From: Actinoplanes sp. DH11
GTDB lineage: Bacteria; Actinomycetota; Actinomycetes; Mycobacteriales; Micromonosporaceae
DNA length: 64,000 nt
Assembly: GCF_020873875.1 (NCBI RefSeq)
Contig: NZ_JAHWGU010000040.1
Span: forward strand, 1-64,000
Direction of reading: 5' to 3'
The notes under the pieces are model-generated. The model made no database searches and had not been told where the DNA came from. It saw only the letters and a program-made list of their open reading frames with translations. Position numbers and translations under genes: made by a program. Below are positions 42,192-51,412 of the stretch, piece after piece (within the stretch, counting starts at the first letter, position 1; each line of letters opens with the position of its first letter).

Positions 42192-43343
42192 TCCGGCGTA
42201 GTTCTCGGCCAGGCCGGTCGCTCCGGCCTGGCTCTTCGCCACCCATCGGAGCTGGGACAGCTGGAGCTGGGCGTCGAACGCCTCGCCGCTGGTGTGCAGC
42301 ATCGTCGTCATCCACCAGGAGAAGTGCGTGCACCGCCAGACCCGGCGCTGCGCGTCGTCGGAGTACCGATCGGCAAGGACCGGGTTTCCCTCCTTGAGCT
42401 GGGCGATCAGGGCCTTGCTGAGCAGGGCCACGTCGGCGATCGCCAGGTTGAGGCCTTTGGCGCCGGTGGGCGGGACGATGTGCGCGGCGTCGCCGGCGAG
42501 GTAGAGCGAGCCGTGCCGCATCGGGGTCCGCACGTGGCTGCGCATCGGCAGCACGCTCCGGTCGGTGATCGGGCCGGGGGTGAGCTTCCAGCCGTTCTCG
42601 CCGTGGCCGAGCCGGGTGGCGAGTTCCGTCCAGATCCGGTCGTCGGACCAGCTCTGCGGGTCGGTGCCGTTCGGGACCTGCAGGTAGAGGCGGCTCACCG
42701 TGGCGGAGCGCATCGAGTGCAGGGCGAAGCCGTCCGGGTGCCAGGCGTAGATCAGCTCGTCGGTGGAGGGCGCGACGTCGGCGAGGATCCCGAACCAGGA
42801 GTACGGGTAGACGCGCTCGAACGTCTCGGCCGCCGGCACCGCCGCCCGGCTGGGCCCGAACGAGCCGTCGCAGCCGGCGATCGCGTCGGCCTCGATCCGC
42901 ATCCGCCGCCCGGCCCTGTCGACGAAGGTCACCGACGGCCGATCGCCGTCGACGTCGTGCAGCTCGACGTCGGACACCTCGTAGTGGATCTCCTGGCCGT
43001 CCGCCGCCCGTGCCGCGATCAGGTCCTTCTGCACCTCGGTCTGGCCGTAGACCCACACACCGCGGCCGACGAGGTCCACGAAGTCCAGGTGGTGCCGCTC
43101 GCCCGGCCACTGCAGGTAGATGCCGCGGTGGTGGTCGCCCTCCGCCCGGAGGCGGGCACCGAGACCGGCCGCCTCCAGGAGCTCGACGCTCGAGTGCTCG
43201 AGGATGCCGGCCCGGATGCGGGCCGCCACGTAGTCCTCGGAACGGGTCTCGACAACCACCGAATCGACGCCACCGAGGGCGAGGAGGTGGGAGAGGAGCA
43301 GGCCGGCGGGGCCGGCGCCGATGATGGCGACCTGGGTACGCAT
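42174..43343 (-). CDS. pobA: 4-hydroxybenzoate 3-monooxygenase
   Basis: 389 residues, the normal PobA length. This FAD enzyme hydroxylates 4-hydroxybenzoate to protocatechuate using NAD(P)H and oxygen. FAD-binding motifs are GAGPAG (9-14) and GDAAHIVPPTGAKGLNLA; typical PobA segments include RIRAGILEHSSVELL, YQ-like QTEVQKDL, and FGILADVAPSTDELIYAW. It lies beside the pca operon that degrades its product, and an inverted repeat at 43388-43402 sits 45 bases upstream of its start. ATG 43343 is used; the ribosome site is weak. Confidence 0.95.
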   Translation of the reverse strand: MRTQVAIIGAGPAGLLLSHLLALGGVDSVVVETRSEDYVAARIRAGILEHSSVELLEAAGLGARLRAEGDHHRGIYLQWPGERHHLDFVDLVGRGVWVYGQTEVQKDLIAARAADGQEIHYEVSDVELHDVDGDRPSVTFVDRAGRRMRIEADAIAGCDGSFGPSRAAVPAAETFERVYPYSWFGILADVAPSTDELIYAWHPDGFALHSMRSATVSRLYLQVPNGTDPQSWSDDRIWTELATRLGHGENGWKLTPGPITDRSVLPMRSHVRTPMRHGSLYLAGDAAHIVPPTGAKGLNLAIADVALLSKALIAQLKEGNPVLADRYSDDAQRRVWRCTHFSWWMTTMLHTSGEAFDAQLQLSQLRWVAKSQAGATGLAENYAGLPIGY

Positions 43344-43383
43344 GCCCACAGCGTCGAGGAGGCGGTGACCGCCCGGCAAGGCC

Positions 43384-44133
43384 CTATTTCCACTGGACGG
43401 AAGCCGACCCGGCGAGCGTGCGCCCGATGCCGTGCGCCGCGACCTGCAGCGCCGAGACCAGCCGGGGCAGCTGACGGCGCAGGTCGGGCACGACCATGCC
43501 GAGGGCCGCCACCACGGTGTCGCCGTGGCGCACCGGCACCGCCACCGAGCAGGCGCCCAGGCTCATCTCCTCGCCGGTGGTGGCGTACCCCTCGGCGCGG
43601 ACCCGGCGCAACTGCTCCAGCAGGCGGGCCGGCTGGGTGATGGTGTACGCGGTGATCCTGGTCAGGTGCCGCAGCGCCTCCACGCGCACCTCCTCCGGGG
43701 CGTACGCGAGCAGCACCTTCCCGACCCCCGTCGCGTGCATCGGCAGCCGGGACCCGACGCGGCTCACCACCGGCACCGACACGTGCCCGGCGAGCCGTTC
43801 GATGTACAGCACCTCGAGGCCGTCCCGGACCGCCAGGTGCACCGTGGACAGCGTCGTCCCGTACAGGTCGTGCAGGAACGGCGACGCCGCCTGCCGCAAC
43901 CCGCTCTGCACCGGCGCGAGCAGGCCGAGCTGCCAGATCCGGCGGCCGATCACGTAGTCGCCGTTCGGCTCCCGGGCCAGGGCACCCCACCGGTGCAGCT
44001 CGCCGACCAGCCGGTGCGCGGTGGCCAGCGGCAGGTCCGCCCGGCGTGCCAGATCGGTCAGCGACAGGCTGCGGTGCTCGGCGTCGAAGGCCCCGAGGAC
44101 CGCCAGGGCACGGGACGTGACGCTGGCACCCAT
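43384..44133 (-). CDS. IclR-family regulator of the protocatechuate pathway
   Basis: 249 residues, from ATG 44133 behind GGAAAGGAG. The N-terminal winged helix reads SRALAVLGAFDAEHRSLSLTDLA then LPLATAHRLVGELHRWG; the effector domain runs to GACSVAVPVRHGDTVVAALG. It is divergent from pcaH and 40 bases upstream of pobA, so by position it should sense protocatechuate or 4-hydroxybenzoate and control both. Two related inverted repeats at exactly these promoters support that. A GATAAT box (44169-44164, reverse strand) could be its own -10, and the operator would cover its transcription start. Confidence 0.9.
   Translation of the reverse strand: MGASVTSRALAVLGAFDAEHRSLSLTDLARRADLPLATAHRLVGELHRWGALAREPNGDYVIGRRIWQLGLLAPVQSGLRQAASPFLHDLYGTTLSTVHLAVRDGLEVLYIERLAGHVSVPVVSRVGSRLPMHATGVGKVLLAYAPEEVRVEALRHLTRITAYTITQPARLLEQLRRVRAEGYATTGEEMSLGACSVAVPVRHGDTVVAALGMVVPDLRRQLPRLVSALQVAAHGIGRTLAGSASVQWK
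43388..43402. promoter_or_regulatory. TTCC-N7-GGAA inverted repeat upstream of pobA
   Basis: TTCCACTGGACGGAA shares 11 of 15 bases with the repeat at 44145-44159 in the regulator/pcaH gap. It lies in the last codons of the IclR gene, 45 bases before the pobA ATG, a normal position for an operator or activator site of the adjacent IclR protein. Confidence 0.55.
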
Positions 44134-44144
44134 CACCGGCTCCT

Positions 44145-44159
44145 TTCCGTTGAGCGGAA
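44145..44159. promoter_or_regulatory. TTCCG-TTGAG-CGGAA inverted repeat, candidate IclR operator
   Basis: A perfect 5+5+5 inverted repeat between the divergent IclR and pcaH genes, 11 bases before the regulator's ATG and about 50 before pcaH. It matches the site upstream of pobA. TAGCGT at 44191-44196 could be the pcaH -10, giving a very short leader. Confidence 0.6.
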
Positions 44160-44209
44160 GAGGATTATCGCCGAGACGCGCATCACCGCCTAGCGTCCGG
44201 GACGTGAAC

Positions 44210-44953
44210 ATGGAGTTGTCCCAAGCTGACATCAATCGGGAGATCGAAGCGGCAGCTCGGCACCCCGGCGGCCCACAACCGAAACACGACTACCCGCCGT
44301 ACCGCAGTTCCGTCCTGCGCCACCCGAAGCAGCCACCGCACCTGATCGACCCGGAGTCGATCGAGCTGTGGGCGCCGGCGTTCGGCCACCGCGACGTCGC
44401 CGACGACGAGGCCGACCTGACCATCCAGCACGCCGGCACCCCGATCGGCGAGCGGATGGTGGTGGCCGGGCGGGTGCTGGACGGCGACGGGCGGCCGGTG
44501 GCCGGGCAACTCGTCGAGGTGTGGCAGGCGAACGCGGCGGGCCGCTACCGGCATCAGCGCGACCAGCACCCGGCGCCGCACGACCCGAACTTCACCGGCG
44601 TCGGCCGCTGCATCACCGGCGCGGACGGCTCCTACCGGTTCCAGACGATCAAGCCGGGCCCGTACCCGTGGCGCAACCACCGCAACGCCTGGCGGCCCGC
44701 GCACATCCACTTCTCGCTGTTCGGGCTCGACTTCACCCAGCGGGTGGTCACCCAGATGTACTTCCCGGGCGACCCGCTCTTCGGCTACGACCCGATCTAC
44801 CAGTCGATCACCGACCCGAAGGCGCGCGAGCTGCTGATCGCCCAGTACGACCACGACCTCACCACCCCGGAGTGGAGCACCGGGTACCGCTGGGACATCG
44901 TCCTCACCGGCACCCACCGCACCCCCCTCGACACCGACGAGGACGTCGCATGA
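44210..44953 (+). CDS. pcaH: Protocatechuate 3,4-dioxygenase beta subunit
   Basis: 247 residues. With PcaG it cleaves protocatechuate between its hydroxyls to 3-carboxy-cis,cis-muconate using non-haem Fe(III). The four iron ligands are present: Tyr113 (GRYRH), Tyr152 (KPGPYPW), His165 and His167 (RPAHIHFS). The N-terminal PPYRSSVLRHP and LVEVWQANAAGRY are typical of the family. ATG 44210 or GTG 44204 could start it. Its stop overlaps pcaG by four bases. Confidence 0.96.
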   Translation: MELSQADINREIEAAARHPGGPQPKHDYPPYRSSVLRHPKQPPHLIDPESIELWAPAFGHRDVADDEADLTIQHAGTPIGERMVVAGRVLDGDGRPVAGQLVEVWQANAAGRYRHQRDQHPAPHDPNFTGVGRCITGADGSYRFQTIKPGPYPWRNHRNAWRPAHIHFSLFGLDFTQRVVTQMYFPGDPLFGYDPIYQSITDPKARELLIAQYDHDLTTPEWSTGYRWDIVLTGTHRTPLDTDEDVA

Positions 44954-45513
44954 CCGCCGTGCCCGGCCAGACCGTGGGGCCGTTCTTCCACCTGGGCCTC
45001 GAATATCCGTTGATGAACGAGCTGGTCCCGCCGGCACACCCGCGCGCGGTACGGCTGCACGGCCGGGTCACCGACGGCCTCGGCGCGCCCGTTCCCGACG
45101 CGGTCCTGGAGATCTGGCAGCCCGATCCGCAGGGCCACGTGCCGCAGGCGCCGGGTTCGCTGCGCCGCGACGGCTGGACCTTCACCGGCTGGGGGCGTGC
45201 CGCCACCGACCCGGACGGGCACTACCAGTTCGCCACGCTGGAACCGGGCGCCACCGAGCCGGGCCGCGCGCCGTTCTTCGCCGTGACCGTTTTTGCCCGT
45301 GGCCTGACGGACCGGCTGTTCACCCGCGCCTACCTGCCGGACGACCCGGACGTGCTCGCCGCCGACACCCTGCTCGAATCGGTCGCGCCGGACCGCCGCG
45401 CCACCCTGATCACGACCCGCGAACCGGGCGGCCTGATCTTCGACGTACGCCTTCAGGGCGACGACGAGACAGTCTTCCTGACCTACCCCCGGCTGCGCGA
45501 CGCATGGGCTTGA
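44950..45513 (+). CDS. pcaG: Protocatechuate 3,4-dioxygenase alpha subunit
   Basis: 187 residues. It is the alpha partner of PcaH: GQTVGPFFHLGL at the N terminus, AVLEIWQPDPQGHV, and FFAVTVFARGLTDRLFTRAYLPDD. It lacks the full iron-ligand set, as alpha subunits do. The ATG overlaps the pcaH stop (ATGA). The gene is followed by 97 non-coding bases before pcaB. Confidence 0.95.
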   Translation: MTAVPGQTVGPFFHLGLEYPLMNELVPPAHPRAVRLHGRVTDGLGAPVPDAVLEIWQPDPQGHVPQAPGSLRRDGWTFTGWGRAATDPDGHYQFATLEPGATEPGRAPFFAVTVFARGLTDRLFTRAYLPDDPDVLAADTLLESVAPDRRATLITTREPGGLIFDVRLQGDDETVFLTYPRLRDAWA

Positions 45514-45610
45514 GAGCATTGAGGAGTACGGGCGACGCACTCTCCCGTGGTTTTCCGCCGGCCCGGGGTAAAGCCTCCAAGGGCATCGCCAATACCCTCC
45601 GGAGCCGCCG

Positions 45611-46825
45611 GTGAGTGACCTCCTGTGGCCGGGCGACGACCGCGCCGGTGACCTCTTCACCGACGCGACCGTGCTGTCCGCCATGACCCGCGTCGAATCC
45701 GCCTGGCTCGACGCCCTGGTCCTGCACGGCGTAGCCGACCCCGAAGCCCGCCTCGCACCCCCTCCGGACGGTCTGGCCGCGCTGGTCGGCCCGGACGACG
45801 TCGCCGCCGTCGCCCGGGACGCCGAGGCCGGTGGCAACCCGGTCATCCCGCTGCTCAAGCTCCTCCGGGGCCGCCTGAAGGAGCACAACCCGGCCGCTGC
45901 GGACTGGCTGCACAAGGGCCTGACCAGCCAGGACGTGCTGGACACCGCCCTGGTGCTGTGCCTGCGGGACGCCTGCGCCCGGGTCCGCGCCGACCTGGCC
46001 GCGCAGATCGCCACCCTGGCCCGTCTCGCCGACGAGCACCGGGACACCCCGATGGCCGGCCGCACGCTGACCCAGCACGCCGTACCGATCACTTTCGGTC
46101 TCAAAGCCGCAGGCTGGCTCACCGGCGTCCTCGACGCCCGGCACCGCCTCGCCGCGGCTGCCGACCTGCCGCTCCAGATCGGTGGCGCCGCCGGCAGCCT
46201 GGCCGCACCGGTCGCCCTGGCCGGTTCGCCGGCCGTGGTCCGGGACCTGATCGAAACCGTGGGTGCCGCGCTGGACCTGCGGGTCCGCGACCCCTGGCAC
46301 ACCGCCCGCGCCCCGCTCACCGCCGTCGCCGACGCCCTGGTGACCTGCACCGACGCGTGGGGCCGGATCGCCAACGACGTCCTCGTGGCGACCCGTCCCG
46401 AGATCCACGAGCTGACCGAGGACGCGGGGCCCGGCCGGGGCGGCTCGTCCGCGATGCCGAACAAGCAGAACCCGGTCCTGGCCGTCCTGGTCCGCCGCGC
46501 CGCCCTGGCCGCGCCACCGCTGGCCGCGACGGTGCACGCCGCCGCGTCCGCCGCCGTCGACGAACGCCCGGACGGCGGCTGGCACGTCGAGTGGGCCACC
46601 TTGCGCACGCTGGCCCGCCGCACGGTCACGGCCGGCGCGCAGACCGCCGAACTCCTCGGCGGCCTGCGGGTGGAGACCGCCTGGATGACCGCCAACCTGG
46701 CCGCGGCCCGCCCCGGCATCGACGCCGAGCAGCGGTCGATCGCCCCGGACGCGGCCGCCGGCGAGCCGTACCGCGGCGCCACCGACCAGATCATCGACGC
46801 GGCCGTGGCCCGCGCGAAGGAGTGA
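45611..46825 (+). CDS. pcaB: 3-carboxy-cis,cis-muconate cycloisomerase
   Basis: 404 residues of the fumarase/aspartase superfamily. It lactonises 3-carboxymuconate to 4-carboxymuconolactone. The superfamily signature GGSSAMPNKQNP is near residue 280, and GLTSQDVLDTALVL and AGRTLTQHAVPITFGLKAAGW are PcaB-like. GTG 45611 follows GGAGCC. It is shorter than Pseudomonas PcaB (about 450), as is common for actinobacterial forms. Four bases separate it from pcaL. Confidence 0.93.
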   Translation: MSDLLWPGDDRAGDLFTDATVLSAMTRVESAWLDALVLHGVADPEARLAPPPDGLAALVGPDDVAAVARDAEAGGNPVIPLLKLLRGRLKEHNPAAADWLHKGLTSQDVLDTALVLCLRDACARVRADLAAQIATLARLADEHRDTPMAGRTLTQHAVPITFGLKAAGWLTGVLDARHRLAAAADLPLQIGGAAGSLAAPVALAGSPAVVRDLIETVGAALDLRVRDPWHTARAPLTAVADALVTCTDAWGRIANDVLVATRPEIHELTEDAGPGRGGSSAMPNKQNPVLAVLVRRAALAAPPLAATVHAAASAAVDERPDGGWHVEWATLRTLARRTVTAGAQTAELLGGLRVETAWMTANLAAARPGIDAEQRSIAPDAAAGEPYRGATDQIIDAAVARAKE

Positions 46826-46829
46826 CCGC

Positions 46830-47945
46830 GTGCTGAGCGCCACCGTCTTCACCGACGCACCCGACCGCCCGCTGCTGTTGCTCGGTGCCTCCCTCGGCAC
46901 CAGCGCCGGCACGCTCTGGCGGCGCTGCGCCGAACGCCTGTACGGCTTCTACCACGTCGTCGGCCTGGACCTTCCCGGCCACGGCGCCGCCGCACCTGCC
47001 GCGGCGGCGTTCAGCATCGCGGACCTGGCCGGCGCGGTGATCGACCTCGCTGATCAGATCCGGCCAGGCGCGTCGTTCCTCTATGCCGGCGACTCGATCG
47101 GCGGCGCGATCGGCCTGCAACTGCTGCTGGACCATCCGGCGCGGGTCAGCGCCGCCGCCCTGCTCTGCACCGGCGCCCGGATCGGTTCGCCGGAGATGTG
47201 GCAGGAACGTGCCGGCCTGGTCCGCGAGGCGGGCACCGAGGCCGTCGTGGCCGGTTCCCGGGAACGCTGGTTCGCGCCCGGCGCCTCCACCGGCACCACC
47301 GAGCCGCTGATCGCCGCGCTGCGTGCCACCGACGCCGGGAGCTACGCGCTGGCCTGCGAGGCGCTGTCCGATTTCGACGTACGCGACCGGTTGTCCGAGA
47401 TCGCCGCCCCGGTCCTGGCCGTGGCCGGCGCCCACGACAAGCCGACGCCGCCGGACGGCCTCGCCCTGATCGCGGAGGGTGTCGTCAACGGCCGGCTCGT
47501 GGTCCTCGACGGCGTCGCGCACCTGGCGCCCGCCGAGAACCCGGAGGTGGTCGCGTTCCTGCTGGACCAGCACTTCGACGCGGCCCGCACGGCCGGCCTC
47601 AAGGTTCGCCGTGAGGTGCTCGGCCCCGCGCACGTGGACCGCGCGACCGCCGGGACCACGGCGTTCACCAGGGATTTCCAGGACCTGATCACCCGGTACG
47701 CCTGGGGGGAGATCTGGACCCGGGAGGGCCTGGCCCGCCGGGACCGGTCGTTGATCACGCTCACCGCCCTGATCGCTCTCGGCCATCACGAGGAGCTGGC
47801 GATGCACGTACGCGCGGCCCGCACCAACGGACTCTCGGTCGACGAGATCAAAGAAGTGATACTGCAAACGGCGATCTATTGCGGCGTACCGGCCGCGAAC
47901 ACCGCCTTCCGCATCGCCCAACGTGTCCTGGAGGAACAGCAGTGA
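46830..47945 (+). CDS. pcaL: Fused 3-oxoadipate enol-lactonase / 4-carboxymuconolactone decarboxylase
   Basis: 371 residues. Residues 1-245 are the alpha/beta hydrolase PcaD, with the nucleophile Ser89 in GDSIGG and a late His in VAHLAP. Residues 250-371 are PcaC (RREVLGPAHVDRA, GEIWTREGLARRDRSLITLT). The single protein catalyses decarboxylation of carboxymuconolactone and hydrolysis of the enol-lactone to beta-ketoadipate. This PcaD-PcaC fusion is a known actinobacterial arrangement. GTG 46830 follows AAGGAG, and the stop overlaps pcaF. Confidence 0.95.
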   Translation: MLSATVFTDAPDRPLLLLGASLGTSAGTLWRRCAERLYGFYHVVGLDLPGHGAAAPAAAAFSIADLAGAVIDLADQIRPGASFLYAGDSIGGAIGLQLLLDHPARVSAAALLCTGARIGSPEMWQERAGLVREAGTEAVVAGSRERWFAPGASTGTTEPLIAALRATDAGSYALACEALSDFDVRDRLSEIAAPVLAVAGAHDKPTPPDGLALIAEGVVNGRLVVLDGVAHLAPAENPEVVAFLLDQHFDAARTAGLKVRREVLGPAHVDRATAGTTAFTRDFQDLITRYAWGEIWTREGLARRDRSLITLTALIALGHHEELAMHVRAARTNGLSVDEIKEVILQTAIYCGVPAANTAFRIAQRVLEEQQ

Positions 47946-49117
47946 CCGAATCGTTCGTCTACGCCGCGGTCCGCACGCCGTTCGGCCGCTACGGCGGGGC
48001 GCTCGCCGAGGTCCGCCCCGACGACCTGGCCGCCACCGCCCTGACCGGGCTGCTCGCCAGGACGCCGGAGCTGGACCCGGCCCGCATCGACGACGTGCTC
48101 TGGGGCAACGCGAACGGCGCCGGCGAGGACAACCGCAACGTCGGCCGGATGGCGGTGCTGCTGGCCGGCCTGCCCACGTCGGTGCCGGCGGCGACCGTGA
48201 ACCGGCTCTGCGGCTCGTCGCTGGACGCCGCGATCGGCGCGTCCCGGGCAATCGTCGCCGGTGACGCCGACGTCGTGGTCGTCGGCGGCGTCGAGTCGAT
48301 GACCCGGGCGCCGTGGGTGCTGCCGAAGCCGTCCCGGGCGTTTCCCGCGGGCAACCTCGAGGCCGTCTCCACCACGCTGGGCTGGCGCCTGGTGAACCCC
48401 CGGATGCCCCAGGAGTGGACGGCGTCGCTCGGTGAGTGCAACGAGCAGCTGGGGGAGAAGCACAAGATCTCGCGGGAGCGGCAGGACGAGTTCGCCGCCC
48501 GGTCGCACGTGCTGGCGGCGCGTGCCTGGGACGAGGGCTTCTACGACGAGCTGACGGTCGCGGCCGGCGACCTCACCCGGGACGAGGGCATCCGGCCGGA
48601 CAGCAGCGTCGAGAAGCTGACCCGGTTGAAGCCGTCGTTCCGCGCCGAGGGGACGATCACGGCCGGCAACGCGTCGCCGCTGAACGACGGCGCCGCCGCC
48701 GTCCTGATCGGGTCCGAGTCGGCCGCCGCGCTGATCGGGACCGGCCCGCTGGCCCGGATCGCCGGGCGTGCCGCGCACGCCGTCGACCCGCAGGATTTCG
48801 GGTTCGCGCCGGTCGAGGCCGCCGCCAAGGCGCTGCGCCGGGCCGGCATCGGCTGGTCGGACGTGGGCGCGGTCGAGCTCAACGAGGCCTTCGCGGTGCA
48901 GTCGCTGGCGTGCGTCGATGCCTGGGGGATCGACCCAGAGATCGTCAACACCCGTGGCGGTGCGATCGCGATCGGTCACCCGCTCGGCGCGTCCGGCGCC
49001 CGCATCCTCGGCACCCTGGCCCACGTCCTGCGGGAGCGCAACCAGCGCTGGGGTGTGGCCGCGATCTGCATCGGCGTGGGGCAGGCCCTCGCAGTGGTCC
49101 TGGAGAACCAGGCGTGA
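47942..49117 (+). CDS. pcaF: 3-oxoadipyl-CoA thiolase
   Basis: 391 residues, the usual thiolase length. It splits 3-oxoadipyl-CoA into succinyl-CoA and acetyl-CoA. Cys90 in NRLCGSSLDA is the acylated nucleophile; GGAIAIGHPLGASGAR holds the catalytic His; the final Cys is in ICIGVGQAL. GTG 47942 overlaps the pcaL stop and its own stop overlaps pcaI, so the four genes are translationally coupled. Confidence 0.93.
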   Translation: MTESFVYAAVRTPFGRYGGALAEVRPDDLAATALTGLLARTPELDPARIDDVLWGNANGAGEDNRNVGRMAVLLAGLPTSVPAATVNRLCGSSLDAAIGASRAIVAGDADVVVVGGVESMTRAPWVLPKPSRAFPAGNLEAVSTTLGWRLVNPRMPQEWTASLGECNEQLGEKHKISRERQDEFAARSHVLAARAWDEGFYDELTVAAGDLTRDEGIRPDSSVEKLTRLKPSFRAEGTITAGNASPLNDGAAAVLIGSESAAALIGTGPLARIAGRAAHAVDPQDFGFAPVEAAAKALRRAGIGWSDVGAVELNEAFAVQSLACVDAWGIDPEIVNTRGGAIAIGHPLGASGARILGTLAHVLRERNQRWGVAAICIGVGQALAVVLENQA

Positions 49118-49776
49118 GGACGACCATCACCGGCGCGCTGGAGGCGGTCGGCGCGGTGCGGGACGGCGACACCGTGCTGGTCGGCGGGTTCGGCATGGCG
49201 GGCATGCCCGTCGAGCTGATCGACGCGCTGATCGAGCACGGCGCCGGCGACCTCACCGTGGTCAGCAACAACGCGGGCAACGGCGACACCGGGCTGGCGG
49301 CGTTGCTGGCCGCGGGCCGCGTACGCAAGATGATCTGCTCGTTTCCCCGGCAGTCGGACTCCTGGGTCTTCGACGACCTCTACCGCTCGGGCAAGATCGA
49401 GCTGGAGGTGGTCCCGCAGGGCAACCTGGCCGAGCGGATGCGTGCGGCAGGTGCCGGCATCGGCGCGTTCTACTGCCCGACAGGTGTCGGCACCCCGCTC
49501 GCCGAGGGCAAGGAGACGCGGGTCATCGACGGCCGCGAGTTCGTCCTGGAGTACCCGATCCACGGTGACGTGGCGCTGATCCGGGCGCATGTGGCCGACC
49601 GGCTCGGCAACCTCGTCTACCGCAAGACGGCACGCAACTTCGGGCCGGTGATGGCGACCGCCGCCCGGGTGACTATCGCGCAGGTGTCCCGGGTCGTCGA
49701 GGCCGGCGACCTGGACCCGGAGGCGGTCGTGACCCCGTCGATCTTCGTGAACACGCTGGTGGAGGTGCCCCGATGA
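49114..49776 (+). CDS. pcaI: 3-oxoadipate CoA-transferase alpha subunit
   Basis: 220 residues of CoA-transferase family I. GDTVLVGGFGMAGMPVELIDAL is the conserved start, and NNAGNGDTGLAALL and VPQGNLAERMRAAGAGIGAF follow. With PcaJ it moves CoA from succinyl-CoA to 3-oxoadipate. GTG 49114 overlaps the pcaF stop (GTGA). Confidence 0.94.
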   Translation: MRTTITGALEAVGAVRDGDTVLVGGFGMAGMPVELIDALIEHGAGDLTVVSNNAGNGDTGLAALLAAGRVRKMICSFPRQSDSWVFDDLYRSGKIELEVVPQGNLAERMRAAGAGIGAFYCPTGVGTPLAEGKETRVIDGREFVLEYPIHGDVALIRAHVADRLGNLVYRKTARNFGPVMATAARVTIAQVSRVVEAGDLDPEAVVTPSIFVNTLVEVPR

Positions 49777-50414
49777 CGGCTCTGGACAAGGAGGCGCTGG
49801 CCCGGCGGGTCGCTTCGGACATCCCGGCCGGGGCCTACGTGAACCTCGGCATCGGGCAGCCCACCGCGATCGCGCGGTTCCTGGATCCGGCGAGCGGCGT
49901 CGTCCTGCACACCGAGAACGGCATGCTCGGCATGGGCGAGGTGGTGCCGGACGCCGAGGCCGACCAGGATCTGACGAACGCCGGCAAGCAGCCGGTCTCG
50001 GAGCTGCCCGGCGCCGCGTACTTCCATCACGCCGACTCGTTCGCGATGATGCGCGGCGGTCACCTGGACGTCTGCGTGATGGGCGCCTTCCAGGTCTCGG
50101 CCGGCGGCGACCTGGCGAACTGGCACACCGGTGCGCCCGACGCGATCCCCGCCGTCGGCGGCGCGATGGATCTCGCGGCCGGCGCCAAGGAGGTCTGGGT
50201 GATGATGACGCTCTTCGCCAAGGACGGTACGCCGAAGCTCGTGCCCGCCTGCACCTACCCGCTGACCGGGAAGGCCTGCGTGACACGTGTCTACACGGAC
50301 GTGGCAACGTTCTTGATCGAGCCGTCGGGGGTGCGGGTCGTGGACACGTTCGGCATCAGCGCCGACGAACTGACGTCCCGGATCGAGGTGCCCCTTGACA
50401 TTCGTGTGCTTTGA
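49773..50414 (+). CDS. pcaJ: 3-oxoadipate CoA-transferase beta subunit
   Basis: 213 residues. It carries the catalytic glutamate in HTENGMLGMG, the conserved GAYVNLGIGQPT start and GGAMDLAAGAKEVWVMM. Its ATG overlaps the pcaI stop (ATGA). It is the last recognisable pathway gene; the SalK-like gene follows at once. Confidence 0.94.
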   Translation: MTALDKEALARRVASDIPAGAYVNLGIGQPTAIARFLDPASGVVLHTENGMLGMGEVVPDAEADQDLTNAGKQPVSELPGAAYFHHADSFAMMRGGHLDVCVMGAFQVSAGGDLANWHTGAPDAIPAVGGAMDLAAGAKEVWVMMTLFAKDGTPKLVPACTYPLTGKACVTRVYTDVATFLIEPSGVRVVDTFGISADELTSRIEVPLDIRVL

Positions 50415-50422
50415 TCGCTGAC

Positions 50423-51286
50423 ATGCATGAGATGGCGGACGGTCTGGCGCGGCAACTGTGGCGGGTGGTGGAGCCGCTGCACGCGATCCTCTACTACGCG
50501 CCCGAGGTGACCGCGGAGGCGGAGAAACTGGGGTACGACGTCGAGACGCGCTGGCCCAGCTATTTCGCGTGGCGGGCCGCCCCGCTCGGTCCGGCCGGCG
50601 CGGCGGCGGTGAGCTCGGCGTTCTACAGCTTCAACCCGCGCATGGTGGGGTCCTTCGTGCCGGCCGCCTGGTCGGTGGCGGCGCCGGCGACGGTGCTGGA
50701 GCACCGCCTGATCGCGGTCGACCGGGCGTTGCGCGCGCTGCTCGGTGACGAGGGGGTGGCCGATCTCGGGGAGGTCGCGGCGCTGGCCCGCCGGGCGGCC
50801 GAGGCGGCGCAGACCGCCGGGCGCCCGCTCGCCGCGGCGAACCAGGACCTGCCCTGGGCGGACCAGCCCCATCTGGTGCTCTGGCAGGCGGCCACGATCC
50901 TGCGGGAGCACCGCGGTGACGGTCACGTGGCGGCCGCGCTGGTGGCCGGGTTCGACCCGTGCGAGCTGCTGGTGTCGTTCGCCGCGGTCGGCGCGGCGCC
51001 GGAGTCGGTGTTCACCAGTCGCGGCTGGACACCCGACGAGTGGGACGCGGCCCGGGCCCGCCTGGTCGATCGCGGCTGGGTGCGGGCGGACGGCACGGCC
51101 ACCGAGGCCGGGGTGCGGGCGCGGGCGGACCTGGAGCAGCGTACGAGTGAGCTGGCGGCCGGGCCGTGGAAGGCGCTGGGCACCGACGTCGGCCGGTTCA
51201 TCCAGCTGGCCGGTCCGCTGGCCGGCCGGATCGCCGCGTCCGGCGTGCTGCCGCGACAGAGCACGCTGGGGCTGGGCGGCAGGTGA
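50423..51286 (+). CDS. SalK-like protein (SCO6745-type), unknown function
   Basis: 287 residues, helical. The segments LHAILYYAPEVTAEAEKLGY, YFAWRAAPLGP and AFYSFNPRMV match a family in Streptomyces and relatives named after SalK, with a possible winged-helix C-terminal part (GWTPDEWDAARARLVDRGW). No catalytic motif is known. ATG 50423 is preferred; a TTG at 50411 overlaps the pcaJ stop. It could be co-transcribed with the pca genes, though similar proteins also occur alone. Confidence 0.72.
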   Translation: MHEMADGLARQLWRVVEPLHAILYYAPEVTAEAEKLGYDVETRWPSYFAWRAAPLGPAGAAAVSSAFYSFNPRMVGSFVPAAWSVAAPATVLEHRLIAVDRALRALLGDEGVADLGEVAALARRAAEAAQTAGRPLAAANQDLPWADQPHLVLWQAATILREHRGDGHVAAALVAGFDPCELLVSFAAVGAAPESVFTSRGWTPDEWDAARARLVDRGWVRADGTATEAGVRARADLEQRTSELAAGPWKALGTDVGRFIQLAGPLAGRIAASGVLPRQSTLGLGGR

Positions 51287-51412
51287 AGGGGGGTGGGGAA
51301 CGAGGTGGGGCAGCCTCGTTCCCCGTGATGGAGCCACAGCACTGGCGTGGACGGAGCCGTACCACGCGGTGGGCTTTGCCTCCCTTTCTCTGGGGATGTG
51401 TCGGGGGACGGG

